DNA from: Chromera velia
Lineage: Eukaryota > Sar > Chromeraceae
Assembly (NCBI GenBank): GCA_018398765.1
Contig: JAHBMJ010003770.1
Location: forward strand, 8,662 to 72,661
Length of the DNA: 64,000 bases
Reading direction: 5' to 3'
The notes below the pieces were generated by a model, which was not told the DNA's origin, searched no databases, and worked only from the letters and a program-made list of their open reading frames with translations. The position numbers and the translations under genes are program-made. This document shows, one piece after another, positions 24,901 through 35,284 of this stretch (position 1 is the stretch's first letter; every line of letters starts with the position of its first letter).

Positions 24901-25854
24901 GAACGTGACTTTCATAAGGGCAGAAGAAACCTCTGAGTCCTGAATCACAGTCGGCCCAGGAGAGGATGAGTAGACCTGGGAACCCTCCGCGCCGGCTGCA
25001 TTTGCTGCAGAAGACAAAGAAGGACAAAAACATTCTTCCCCCTTGTCTCAGTGTGTGTGTGTGTGTGTGTGTGTTTGCGGGGAGGACAGTGTGGATTCGT
25101 GCAGATGTCGGTTTGTATCTCCGCATCACTCAAGGACCCCTTCCTCCTGTGTAGTTCGATAACTGGCTGACTCGAAATGCACAGCCCCGACAGAACCGTT
25201 TAGGTGCAAGTGAGTTGTGAAAGGCCCATGCCTTCAAACATATGTTTTGCATCGTCCCCAGACAGATTCATACCGACCTGCGAATATACACCTATTGATG
25301 AGAAAAGGATCCCAAGCAGTGGAACCCGTCCTCGCTACCGCTCCCCCTGCATTCAGAGCAGAGAAAAGATGGTTGCTCCACAGAAGAAGCAGAAAGAAAA
25401 GAGCAGAGACACAAGGTGGGGAGGGAGCGTTACGAGGAGGACCCGTATGAGTCCATTTTGGAGATCTGCAGCTGCGATCCTTATGATTAGATCATGGACA
25501 GGTTGTGAATATGCACTCACCTTTTCCCAGTGCTGTGTTGCCAGCAAATCTTGAGTCCTCAAGCAGAACGTAGCCTTGGGAGACGGCGACAGCACCTCCC
25601 CGGCCAAGAACATGATTCCCGATGAAGCTACTCCTCTGCAGTCACAGTGATTTGCATTTGAGGAGAAAGCTGATTTCACAGGAGGCGTCTGTCAGGGGTG
25701 GAGGAAAGAGAGAGTGCCATGGAGTGGCGTGGGGACGGGAGCTTTTCAGAAGGGCTCAATGACGTCGAAAGCATGGGTGAAAAGAGTATCTCCACGGCAA
25801 ACGGAGGAGACGGAGAGGGACTGATAGGGAAAGAAAAACAGGCAGACACGTACA

Positions 25855-25890
<36 letters not shown>

Positions 25891-27639
25891 AAGGGATGAA
25901 GGCCCGCGTCTGTCACTTAGGCAAAGCTCTTGACTGACTCGAATGATGAGGCTTGCAACAGGATCTCTCCCTGCGATAATCTCTTTCAGTCGTGCAATGT
26001 CTCTATGAGCGACCGTGAACGTTCCTGTAAGTCATTCGAACAAGGAGACAGAAGCAGGCAGCACTTGAGTGGATCAGCAACGGGTATAGATTCCAGACTC
26101 ATTCAAGGAGACGTCACTCAGTCACTCAGACATCTTTCAGGCACCACGCAAGACATTAAACGCAGTCCACATCTCTCAAGCAGGCGCATGGTGCGTATAG
26201 CCTGATGATGTTGTTCATAGAACAGTTTTTGCAGAGAATCGATACAAAGTCGTGGCTTTCTTTTTTTCTTCCACTTTCGTGCGACAAGTTGCCTCACATG
26301 AACCGCATTCGCCGGCGATTCACGGAAAGAAAGGTGGTCTGGCGCTGAAAGCTTATGCAGCAGTCTTTTTGAAAACCCACCGTGCTGTGACTCTCCGTTC
26401 GGCAGCGACATCTCTCCGTTTGTCCCGTTGATGGGCTCGACGCTGGTATCCGTCTCTTGCCGTGGTTGTCCTGAACCTCCCTTGTTCGTCTCCATGAGGT
26501 GAAGAATAAGCTTGCACAGGTCACAGTGAGCTGCAGAGCAGAGGAATGCAGACAAAGAGTTGAGAAAAAACGATTCTGGGGAAAGTGGTCAGACATGCAG
26601 CCATCCATGCCGTATGTAGTTTGTTTGTCTTACTCTCTGAGTTTTGTTCGCTCGGCCGCATGGCTGCCTCACTGCCGGCATTTGTTTTCTGACCGAAGTT
26701 TCTTCTCTTGCCTCTTTGCTTGTAAAGAACATTTTGTCTCTCTTTTCCCTGCTTCTTCTCGGGACCCGCCGCCATGATTTCTTCTCTCGAACGCATCAAT
26801 ATCCACTCTTCTGTAGTCAGTCACTCAGAACTCTTCAAGCTCTCCTTGTTCGGCATCCCTACTGACTGACTGGATGAAGCGTCGCTGCTCCCGACGTTTG
26901 AGGTCATTCTAGATCCCAGTGAATTTGCACCATCTCTCCTCTCAAGCAGAAAGGACTCAATCGGGAGAGACTGCCTTCTCTCTACAGTGAAGAACACAGC
27001 CCCTCCTTCCAAACCTTCCCCGGTGGAGCTGCAGCAAAGGAGAAAAAGGGGTCTGCAAGAAAAAAAAAAACACACACAGCCCCTCCTTCCAAACCTTCCC
27101 CGGTGGAGCTGCAGCAAAGAAGAAAAAGGGGTCTGCAAGAAAAAAAAAAACACACACACAGCCTCTCCTTCCAAACCTTCCCCGGTGGAGCTGCAGCAAA
27201 GGAGAAAAAGGGGTCTGCAAGAAAAAAAAAACACACACAGCCCCTCCTTCCAAACCTTCCCCGGTGGAGCTGCAGCAAAGAAGAAAAAGGGGTCTGCAAG
27301 AAAAAAAAAANACACAGCCCCTCCTTCCAAACCTTCCCCGGTGGAGCTGCAGCAAAGGAGAAAAAGGGGTCTGCAAGAAAAAAAAAACACACACACAGCC
27401 CCTCCTTCCAAACCTTCCCCAGTGGAGCTGCAGCAAAGGAGAAAAAGGGGTGTGCGAGAAAAAAAAAAAAAACACAGCCCCTCCTTCCAAACCTTCCCCG
27501 GTGGAGCTGCAGCAAAGGAGAAAAAGGGGTCAAGGAAGTGCGGGAGAGTGGAGTGATGCTGCTAGTCGTGCCGAGATACAAAAGCATGTTCTCCACCTGA
27601 GTTTTGCCAGACTCCTCCATAGGGATTTCGAACGTCAAG

Positions 27640-27675
<36 letters not shown>

Positions 27676-28182
27676 TTCTTTGGAGCACCGTAAGCATGTG
27701 CCCGTATCATGTCGACACCTGTATGCCTTTCCTGACGAGATTCTATAGCCTACCACAGACTGACGTGTTGTTCGCAAATTGTGAGTCCTCAATTTCAAGT
27801 CTCAGTCTCTGCTTGGCTGTGGGAACTTGTCGATGCTCCAGCCGTGTAGCTCGGTCAACTACAAAGCTCACAGCAGATCCCCCACGGACACTTTTGTTGC
27901 TTTCGAAAACACATTCTGCACAGGCATCGAGGCAGAGCAAAGGTTGCGTGCAGGACCGATTGTCTTTTTCCAGTTGATCCCCCCAGGATGGACGGACGAC
28001 GCAACAGCGGGCACGAAAATGTGGTATTCAAACGGAAACAAACAGGAAAATAGACCAGAACGCACTCAAAGGACCACAGAGACCGCGAAAAAGGGGAGAA
28101 AAGCAAGCAAGTAAGAAACAAAACAAAAAAAAAAGAAAAAAAGAAAAAATGATTGAAAAAAGAAAGAAAAAGAAAGGGAGGA

Positions 28183-28227
<45 letters not shown>

Positions 28228-28236
28228 CAAGAAAAA

Positions 28237-28279
<43 letters not shown>

Positions 28280-30841
28280 GAAGGAAGGAAGGAAGGAACT
28301 ACAGAAGGAAAGCAATTCATTGGTCGGGAAGACTGACTTCGAATAGTCAGCTGCACCTCCCGAAAGGCGCACTCCTGGTTTACACTGCAAGGTTAGAGGG
28401 CGATATGATGAGACAAGCGCAGTCAAAGGGACGGAGGCGGTCTCTTTTCTCATGCCAGAACCGTGCCGTCGACTGTCCGACAAAAATGACTGATGGTTCA
28501 ATAGGGAGCCCGACAGACAGATAGTGCCTTCGTGGACGCTATTTGCCTATTGATGCATACATACTTTCAAACACATAGAGTGGGGGGGAGGTGGATGGCC
28601 CCGCAGGCAGTGACTGACTGCAGCATGATTGCTCCAGTGCTCTTTCTGAACCACTGCGCGTTGTCCCCGCCTTCTTGCCGCACAGACTCCCTTCGGAGCT
28701 TCTCGTACGTTCTCGATTCATCAAGTCTTGCCGTAAAAATGTTCGTGTCCTCTCCGTCCGCGGTCTCTTCCTGCTCTTTGATCCCCCCAGCCGCAGCATC
28801 CATGCTGTCCGCTACCTCCTCCTCCTCGTTTCTCTTGTACATGTGCGCAGAGGAGGCTGGAGGATCCACCACCTCTAGCATGGGCGTCTGGAAGTCCACG
28901 ATATTGTGTTTGAAAACGCACTCTGCGCCAAGCAACCAATCATACACACAAAACTGCGTGACTACCCGCAGGCTGAATTTTGAGGGAAAGAAGAATCCCC
29001 CTTTTCACTCCCTTCAATTTTCCCTTTCAAGAAGCAGTGAGATCATGGGGGCACAGGGGAGACACGATTTAGAGAAGGGACAGAAAGGCGGTACGCATTT
29101 GATCAGACGTGACCACCGCCAGAAAAGTCAGTCGACAAAAACACAAATGAAAGAGCCGCGACTGCGTTCTTCTGACCTTCAAAGGTGTGGCTGGAGTGCA
29201 GGGCCAGGGCAGTCATTGAGATTAACACAGCCGACGGGAATCTCTGCACAAAAGGCGAAGGATCGATGTTAGAAATGCTGTTCTATCTTTTGGGCTCCCT
29301 TGTCGGTTGACGACGCAGGGCATTGAATTGAAAAAAAACGGGGGCAAAAGCCCTTCACCCAGGAAGCGCTTCGTCTGCACAGGATTGTCGGCATGCGCAA
29401 GCGGCCACATCTACCCACTTACACGCGGACACACACACGCACGTGTGCGCGCGCTCATGCACGCAAGAAAGGACACTTGACCTTCTGGTAAGAGAGACGA
29501 ATCAGAAAGGGTGGGCATACGCATTCGCGTATGAGAGAGAGTGTGTGGACATGTTCGTGCGTCCATAGAGTATGTGCGTGGGCGGGAGAAAGAAAGAGCC
29601 TTCCTGGTGGATTACTGACCCTGCCAAGGTTGTCCAACCAGAAGCACCGTTTCGCATTGATCACACTGCAAGGAGTCGCGAGGAGTCGTTATGCAGGCGA
29701 AACGTTTCATCCGTCCCATGCACCCTCTCATACAAAAGTTTTTGTCGTATGTATAGGTGTGGGGTTGTGGTGCCAAAGAAATTAGATTGCTCCATGGATA
29801 CCGGCAGATCCATTTGAATAGCTGCACAACTTATTCTTATGAGGATGAACAGAAATGATTCATGTCACACGCCCCCCCAAAAGAGAATTAAATGCATCGA
29901 GAAAGACCTGTCTCTGATTTCCACAGGCGCTCCCAGGCCTCGGTAGCCGACAAATTCGAGATCCCTCTGCATCGACAACCAAATCAAAAAGAGAAATGAA
30001 TGATGATGTCGACGCACTCGTCATCTCTATCTCTGGGAGAAAGTAGAGCTGGAGAGGCTTTTGCTAACACACTGGGGAAGAGAGAAAAAAAAGTGTGCGT
30101 CTGATTGAGAAAGTCTCGTTTCCCGTTTGGTCTGGTTTTCTTTTTCCTTTCTGTTTGTTTGACGAGGCTCCCCTATTCTATTTCCCTCCCTGACGTCCAC
30201 TTCGTTTGTTATGCTTTCACACCGCTCCCTCTACCTGCCTCGCTTTGGTATGCCGTGCCGTGTCGTGCCTGCTTCACTCACTGACCAAAAAGACGACAGA
30301 CTCATAAAATCTCAGTTGTGTCACTCGGGGGATCTGTCGGTGGGGACAGGTCAGCACTGCCCTTCGAGACGACGCCGGGTTCCAGCTGCACGCAGAAGAG
30401 AGGTGCAGCAGACTACAAGATGGCGAAACTTCTGTGCAACCGCATCCACATGGTGGAGGGAGGAATTATGAGGACAGAGCCGAGTGAATCGACGTTACAA
30501 AAATGAGATGCGACAGCAGCCGCACCAAGTGAAAAGCACAACTTAAACTGTTGAAGGATTAAGAAATTCTCAAATACAGGAAAAAGAGGATCGCGGGGAT
30601 AGTGGTGCATTTTTTCGAAGATGATGCTTCAATTCATACCTGCTGATGATGACAGCGGTGTTTCTCAGCAGCAGCTGTTCTGTCCTCTCTGCACAAATGT
30701 CATAAGTGCCGGGAAGAAGCTTCAAGTGTGCTACAGGGGTCACTCGGTTCCCTCTGTTCCAGTAATGCCGCCTTCTCTCTTCAAGAGCAGTTGCTGTCCC
30801 GGGCTCTTCAGTTTCAAGGCGGGCCCAAAACTCTGCCTCTC
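16022..30841 (-). CDS. Large multi-pass surface protein: Pmp beta-helix, Cys-rich module, TM core; at least 31 exons, N terminus unresolved
   Basis: Exons in coding order: 30640-30841, 29908-29964, 29620-29665, 29177-29243, 28619-28922, 28338-28384, 27765-27915, a microexon within 26996-27531, 26871-26981, 26381-26530, 25939-26024, 25521-25635, 24873-25004, 24615-24639, 24293-24338, 24033-24223, 23646-23725, 23146-23254, 22795-22897, 22409-22609, 21383-21705, 21010-21122, 20208-20573, 19669-19945, 19089-19408, 18671-18849, 17843-18018, 17484-17574, about 16930-17097, 16761-16818, 16022-16707. Phases agree across the chain, giving about 1660 residues. The order (extracellular beta-helix, Cys-rich GCC2/GCC3-like module, membrane core, cytoplasmic tail) matches large receptor-like or channel-like proteins of protists. 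Ligand and function are unknown. The first exon is not found; the donor near 16930 and the acceptor near 19408 are the weakest calls. Confidence 0.8.
16930..21122 (-). CDS. Membrane core exons of the surface protein (about eight TM segments)
   Basis: This is a part of the gene at 16022-30841. Hydrophobic segments in order: AWAFFLIYGFGIGIFSI (21010-21122), the conserved-looking LITNYFQTLSLM (20208-20573, possibly a re-entrant helix), FACLAVIWLVSWAIM (19669-19945), VRVAVVYTLVLYQTVSKM (19089-19408), VVLALFGIPLVLFFPVVLA (18671-18849), WEVVITVYRLAMTAVAV and LCFCILSAVMLAM (17843-18018), ILTDFATTVVAGTLFA (17484-17574), and LVNFVVIFVPLAFAFSY (about 16930-17097). The YRPEFKYWEVV run before segment six is a hallmark I associate with this protist family. 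Acidic, Ser-rich loops of about 50-90 residues separate some helices. Channel activity is possible but unproven. Confidence 0.75.
17143..17205. repeat. (GACT)n microsatellite
   Basis: About 13 GACT units in an intron of the surface-protein gene, read as Ser/Gln/Val repeats in a spurious frame. Confidence 0.9.
19453..19511. repeat. (ATTC)n microsatellite
   Basis: About 14 units of ATTC in the intron just upstream (minus strand) of the exon at 19089-19408. Confidence 0.9.
20898..20921. repeat. (AG)n microsatellite
   Basis: Pure AG run in an intron of the surface-protein gene. Confidence 0.9.
21303..21350. repeat. (AG)n microsatellite
   Basis: About 23 AG units between the exons at 21010-21122 and 21383-21705. 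Confidence 0.9.
21383..24223 (-). CDS. Cys-rich GCC2/GCC3-like exons of the surface protein
   Basis: This is a part of the gene at 16022-30841. Cysteine spacing typical of extracellular Cys-rich modules runs through five exons: FECQKCPKDWYM at the 24033/23725 junction, VCLPCPQGALCRGGADIL at the 23146/22897 junction, and SCSGHRTGLLCTECPKG in 21383-21705. The CPxGAxCRGGA run is the signature seen just ahead of the membrane core in GCC2/GCC3-type protist proteins. The module links the beta-helix to the first membrane segment and should be disulfide-bonded outside the cell. An 85-residue Asp/Glu-rich insert (EDEVDLSLP) lies in 22409-22609. Confidence 0.75.
21876..21940. repeat. (CT)n(GT)n compound microsatellite
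   Basis: A CT run passes directly into a GT run, within an intron of the surface-protein gene. Confidence 0.9.
25521..30841 (-). CDS. Pmp-type beta-helix exons of the surface protein
   Basis: This is a part of the gene at 16022-30841. The first exon found carries HLKLLPGTYDICAERTE, the usual opening strand of polymorphic-outer-membrane-type or pectate-lyase-like helices. Later exons repeat the pattern of a small F or C, an Asn, then Gly-Gly: KCVFESNKSVRGGSAVSF (28384/27915 junction), IEDSQFANNT (27765), RSSFIGNHVLGRGGAVAVS and LLEDSRFAGNTALGK (25521-25635). Exon 28619-28922 inserts an acidic loop of about 70 residues with two Glu-rich stretches. The helix is expected outside the cell. The family is known from chlamydial autotransporters and from many protist surface proteins; ligand binding is inference. 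Confidence 0.75.
25848..25892. repeat. (CA)n(GA)n compound microsatellite
   Basis: CA run followed by GA run between the beta-helix exons at 25521-25635 and 25939-26024. Confidence 0.9.
26996..27535. repeat. Seven-copy, ~80-bp minisatellite carrying splice signals
   Basis: There are seven head-to-tail copies of a unit built from CAGCCCCTCCTTCCAAACC, CCGGTGGAGCTGCAGCAAAG, an AAAAAGGGGTCTGCAAG stretch and an A tract with CA dinucleotides. Read on the minus strand, which is the sense of the surrounding gene, all seven units have a CTGCAG acceptor and a GGGGAAG-GTTTGG donor, and most also have a T-tract followed by CTTGCAG. A microexon of 14 or 38 nt from one unit fits the phases of the flanking exons 27765-27915 and 26871-26981. 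One base at 27311 is undetermined (N), so the copy number may be affected by assembly. Confidence 0.85.
27640..27674. repeat. (GT)n microsatellite
   Basis: Short GT run between the minisatellite and the exon at 27765-27915. Confidence 0.9.
28120..28300. repeat. (GAAA)n / (GGAA)n purine tract
   Basis: About 180 bases of nearly pure purine, mostly GAAA units ending in GGAA units, within an intron of the surface-protein gene. On the minus strand it is a very long polypyrimidine tract. Confidence 0.95.
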
Positions 30842-31640
30842 CTGAAATTCAACAGAACACAAAGAGCCAAATGCAAAGATCATGAGTCAAACAAGCCAGC
30901 GAAAAAGCGGATCTCGGGCTGATGCGGTTGTCGTTCATTGTCGTAACATCCTCATTATACTCTAGAGGATTTCAGACAAGACAAGACAAATGGGGCAGAA
31001 GTGACACGCAGATCCTAGCAGAGTCCTTTGGGCAAACGCAAACAGAAAACGTCCTTCAGGGGACTGGATGACACAATGACGATTTTCTGATCATTTCATC
31101 AGTCAAAAAAGGCTCCCTTGATACTGCAGAAAGAAGCCGCCTTGAACAGGACGAGCATGAAACAATCTGTAGATCAATCCATCAGACCCGAGCAAAGCCA
31201 GACAAAAGACGACGGACTTTGAACGACTGAGACCTGCATCTCGGAGAGCCTCACAAGCGCAGCAGTCAGGCTGCATGCGGTGTTCTGCATTCAGTCAAAT
31301 TGTCAGCAGAAAAAAAAGATTCTCGACGAGAGTTACAGAAGCTTCGGTGGAGACGAGAAAGGGACCCGTCAAAGGTTCCACAACAAAAGCAACAAAAACG
31401 TGGGCCGAGAGCAAAAGTCGGCACATGTTGTTCGACTCTTGCACGCTTGGAGAAGAGCTGGAACATGTGTAACCGGGCACAACGAGAAAAGCTAAAATTG
31501 CAAACCAGCTTCTGGACTCAGAAAGGGTGGACATTTTTCTGCATGCGGTGAAGTGTTTTCCTTGTACACATTTCCTTACACCACGCTCTTGACACTCGAA
31601 GGTTGTTTTTGTGTGGCCAGACGTGAGTGCACAGTCCGAC
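30842..31640 (-). other. Unresolved link between two minus-strand exon runs
   Basis: The first known exon of the surface-protein gene needs an upstream exon ending with one spare base, and the last known ankyrin exon (31641-31798) ends on a codon boundary. I see possible acceptors (for example TTTTAG near 31478 and TGCAG near 31287) but no exon that satisfies the phases without a stop. The missing signal peptide and start of the surface protein may lie here or further right. Confidence 0.4.
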
Positions 31641-33501
31641 CTGGGTCTTTCCACAGATGCCACCAGCTCCTGTTTTTTGGTCCACCACGTCAACATAAAT
31701 CGTCTCCACCTGAACCGTTTTCTTCTCAGAGGGCATTGAGATTCCTGGAGTCAGTGTCTCCACAAGCGCACTCACGCTCTCAGGCATAAACGCGTTCTCT
31801 GCATCCGTCAAAGAGAGGCGAGCGATTCAAAACTCTATTGTGGTGTTTGCGTATGATTGTAAAACGCTAGTAAAACAGACCCTTACTCATTCACAACACT
31901 GGAAGTGGAAAAGGGGTGTTTAGTGGAATGGCTTACGGTAGATTTCATTCTTGCAGGGATTTTCACGGTTTTTCCCCATTCTCTGCTTATCCCTTCTTCC
32001 CCTTCCCTCTCAGTACCTACCTATGAATGTGACGACTTGTGCAAGTGTGTTCTTGGCCATCCAGGTCAAGTACTCCTGGTGCGTTGCTAGGGTCACCAAT
32101 CTATCACCCACGACCCCTTGTCTACCGAGGTCTTCCATGTTCAGTCCGGGAAGATAGTACCGCCCTTCCTCGAAAGTCCCTCCAAGGTACTGCGTGCAGG
32201 GGGACATCAGAGGACAGAGTATTTCATATGTAGTTTGGACCAACCTACTAATGACGCTCGATGGCAGCCGCCCTCAAACGCCGCGCGGTAGGGGGGCAGT
32301 CAAGCAAGAACACACAACAAGCAACAAAACAGGCCAGCTCATGAGAAGCGGAAAAGAGAAGGGGTGCACAAGGAAAAACAGGACACAAAAAAAACTCGTA
32401 CATGCTGTCGAAAACGGATGTCGATTGCTTACCTTGTGGAAGCTGACAAACTTGAGAAGCCTGTTAGGGTCGGCATTGAACCTCAACATGAGCTTCAGGG
32501 CGTCTGGGCGCACGTCTGCACACTTGGCAGGACGGTCGGGGGGAGGCATTTTATTCGACCGTCAGTGCATGCACACAACTTTCTTCCGTGGGTCTAGAAT
32601 TGTCTCACATTTATTTAGACACCCTGGCTCATTCATGAGACGTTACCTTGAATGTGGTTTGGGCGTGTTCAGAAGGAAGAGGCTGGAGCATGTTGTCCAT
32701 CCCAGAGTAAAGTCAAGGATGGACTGGCGGGCAGACATACACCGACAGACAGACTTCACTTTGACGTTAATGCATGTGTGTGGGCAAGCGATTATGAAAT
32801 GCCACGTCTTCCGTTGTTCGCTTACTCCGTGACAAATTCATTCAGTACCCAATCTTCTCTCCCATCCCTTCTCTCTCGCCGTCACTCTATCTCTCGCACT
32901 CCCACCGCCTCCCCCCATTCCTAACTGACTTCTGAGAGCAGCCAAAAGGGGAAAGTCGATGTAGTGGGACTGCACAAACAAAGAACAGAGCAAAGGATCA
33001 TCTTGTCTATCAATCTTCAAATAAGTCTAGGGACAACAGAACAGGTGATGAAGGAGCTCGGCTGGGGAAGGCCGCAATCGAGGGTATGATCAATCGAATC
33101 GGCAGGAAGCGGCTTCGTCTGTTCTTTCTTTTCGCTGCCCGAAGGAAGTCAAAAGACCAAACACAAGGAAGATCTTTCATGGTAAAATGACATGGAGGGA
33201 AGACTGGTTCCTCGAAGCTTCAGTGAAAAGGCTGTCAAACCTGTATGGGCCTTTCCATACACGTGTTCAAGAATCACAATCACACCGCACTGACTGCATC
33301 CACTCCACTGACCAGTTTGCCGTTCAGCTCGACATCCGCAAACGCGCGAAGAAGCACAGAGACCGTCACTCTTCTCGCCCGCCTCATTGCAACGAGGAGC
33401 GGAGTCCTACCGAGCTGCAAACAGGAGAATAGACTGTGTGCCCTCTTTTTCTTTTTCACGTTCTTGGTTTCCTTGTGGATAGACAGGAACAAGCATGCAC
33501 G

Positions 33502-33536
<35 letters not shown>

Positions 33537-34519
33537 ACATACACACACACATACATACATACATACATACATGGAGAAAGAAAGTCATCCCCACAAGTGC
33601 ATACAGACACGCAGACGGCTTGAACAAAAGTGCACACGTACAGCCACGCCGATGATCGATCGATCAGGCACGCCCGACCGGATCATGGAGGTCCACCGGA
33701 TGAGTGCCCTCGTTGAACCACATCGGTTCTCCATGCAGGTCTCTGGGTTGCGTTTCGAGGCCCACCGCCATCGCCCAAATGATCAGGTACAGCTCTGATT
33801 CGGTCCACAGGTTGGCAATCGCATGGTGGAGCAGGAAGGAAGATCTTAAGACCGAAACGTGGTCCGTCTCCTGCACTCATGGGATAAGCAAAGACGGAGT
33901 GCCATTAAGCCAGGCAGTCAAACATATGTGTACGGCTGCTTCAGAAGATTCTGTCGGAATGCGCATCTTCGTTTGTTCTTATGCGGAGCAGGAGTAATCA
34001 GTTTTTGTGTGAGAAAGAAGAATAGTGGCACAACGCCAAGCAAGTGGCATCCCCAGTGCCAAAAGTTTAAGCAGGTGAGCAGACCTTGCAGAAACTGTGT
34101 GCGATGCCCAGGTCCAGACTGCCGACGTCGTCTGGGAGAAAGGAATTGCTCGGCTGTTTCTGCAGAGGGAAAACAAGAACCCCAAAGGGGAAGTAGAAAC
34201 ACTGAAGAAGCGAACACAGGGACCACAGAGACACGGACACTGAATTCCAAGCACGCAGCCAAAAATTGTGCGCACAGAAATGGTGAATCGAAGAAAGAAA
34301 GCTTTGCAAAAAAACGATCGGAGAAAGATCGGAATGCATCGGGAAAGAAAAAAAGATCTGAAGAAGCCGACCATGCATCTTGACCTCAAACATTGTGCGC
34401 AAAGGACGACTCAGACCAAACTTACGTGGCAGATCGGGACCAGGAATGCCAATGCCGGTTTTTGAACCGTCATGGCTCTAAGGAAGGTGGAATTTCTGTC
34501 CACAAGAACGTGGTTGTAC
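31641..34519 (-). CDS. Ankyrin-repeat-like protein, 8 exons found, both ends unresolved
   Basis: Exons in coding order: 34426-34519, 34085-34159, 33679-33870, 33313-33414, 32930-32969, 32433-32515, 32021-32189, 31641-31798 (about 304 residues), all phase-consistent. Ankyrin-like helix pairs are visible: SSFLLHHAIANLW, then DLHDP-LGRTPLLVAMRRA across the 33679/33414 junction, VSVLLRAFADVELNGK, and SHYIDFPLLAALRNV followed by DALKLMLRFNADPNR across 32930/32515. The repeats are diverged from the GxTPLHxAA consensus but keep the TPL and the aDvN/aDpN turns. Later exons (YLGGTFEEGRYYLPGLN, and a Val/Thr-rich last exon) are unrecognised. A cytoplasmic scaffold is likely from the fold. Whether this is a separate gene or belongs with the neighbouring surface-protein gene is open. 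Confidence 0.65.
33507..33572. repeat. (CT)n(CA)n(CATA)n compound microsatellite
   Basis: CT run into CA run into CATA units, in the intron between the ankyrin exons at 33679-33870 and 33313-33414. Confidence 0.9.
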
Positions 34520-35174
34520 CTGCACGCGTCGATAAGATCCAGAAGGAAGGTGCCTTATCACATCAAAATATGTCCCAAACTTGCCACAAAGGGAAATGAG
34601 GTGTCCGATAGAGAAGAAGGGGGGGACAGTCTCCCGGACAGACCGATCAGCAGCAAGGCAGTGGATCCGGATGGCTGGAAAGGGTGGATGGAGAGTCTTG
34701 GGAGAGCGAAAGGAATGCTGGCTGGGGAGGGCAGCGAGAGCAAGTCAAGAGTGAGTAAGGTCGCACTGAGTGGGGCTGGAGAAAACTGCCCGGAACGCCT
34801 TGGGGGGAGATTTGTGTAGGAGACAGGTAAGCGTTCAACATGCGCAGATCGAACTTCACGCTGTAGAGTCAATGAAGATGAGCAGAAAAAGACCAAAATT
34901 AAACAGAGGGAAGGGAAGGGAAAGGGATGGCGCGCTGCGAAGCTGAAGACATGCCAAGTACGAATGAACAAATAGAACATTCAGCGGCAAAGCATGACGA
35001 CTTGGACGTCGACGGCCGAACCACAAGGAATCACAGCACGACGCAGCTCACCAGTCTCGTAGCAGATTGTCGTCTATATTGGCTTGGCTGCACACAATTA
35101 AGTACATTCGCAGTGTGTTTCTTCGAATTCATGGAAATCATGAGTAAACGGAGATTGAACGTGTTCCAACCTAC
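34520..35174 (-). other. Intergenic or intronic, no firm exon
   Basis: Open frames on both strands show no consistent splice pattern. If the signal-peptide exon at 35175-35284 belongs to the ankyrin run, one or more short exons with matching phase must lie here; I could not fix one. Confidence 0.4.
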
Positions 35175-35284
35175 TCGCGAATCTTGCAGGGCCCGCAGGT
35201 TTCATCCTCTACTGCTAAACTCGGTTGAAGCACGCAAAAGACTACAAGGAGAAACTGTGCCGTGGTCCGCCCGTGGACCTGCAT
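35175..35284 (-). CDS. Candidate first exon encoding a signal peptide
   Basis: The ATG at 35284 opens MQVHGRTTAQFLLVVFCVLQ, continuing PSLAVEDETCGPCKIR up to a GTAGGT donor at 35174. A short basic start, a hydrophobic core and an Ala-Val-Glu cleavage-like site, then a CGPC pair, fit a secreted or membrane protein. It would suit the missing start of the Pmp-type surface protein, but the ankyrin-like exons lie between them, so one of three models must hold: an unrelated gene, a nested arrangement, or skipped exons. GCATGCAT motifs lie 320-550 bases upstream. Confidence 0.45.

Noticed and set aside
25930-26205. 91-codon plus-strand frame
   Set aside because: It is antisense to a beta-helix exon (25939-26024) that joins both neighbours in phase.
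26821-27710. Long frames in both directions across the minisatellite (FAAAPPGKVWKEG-type and VELQQRRKRG-type repeats)
   Set aside because: An ~80-bp unit without stops gives open frames on both strands. Flanking exon phases support only a short exon, not a long repeat protein.
28028-28524. Lys/Glu-rich and Phe/Leu/Ser-rich frames
   Set aside because: They arise from the GAAA/GGAA tract in an intron.
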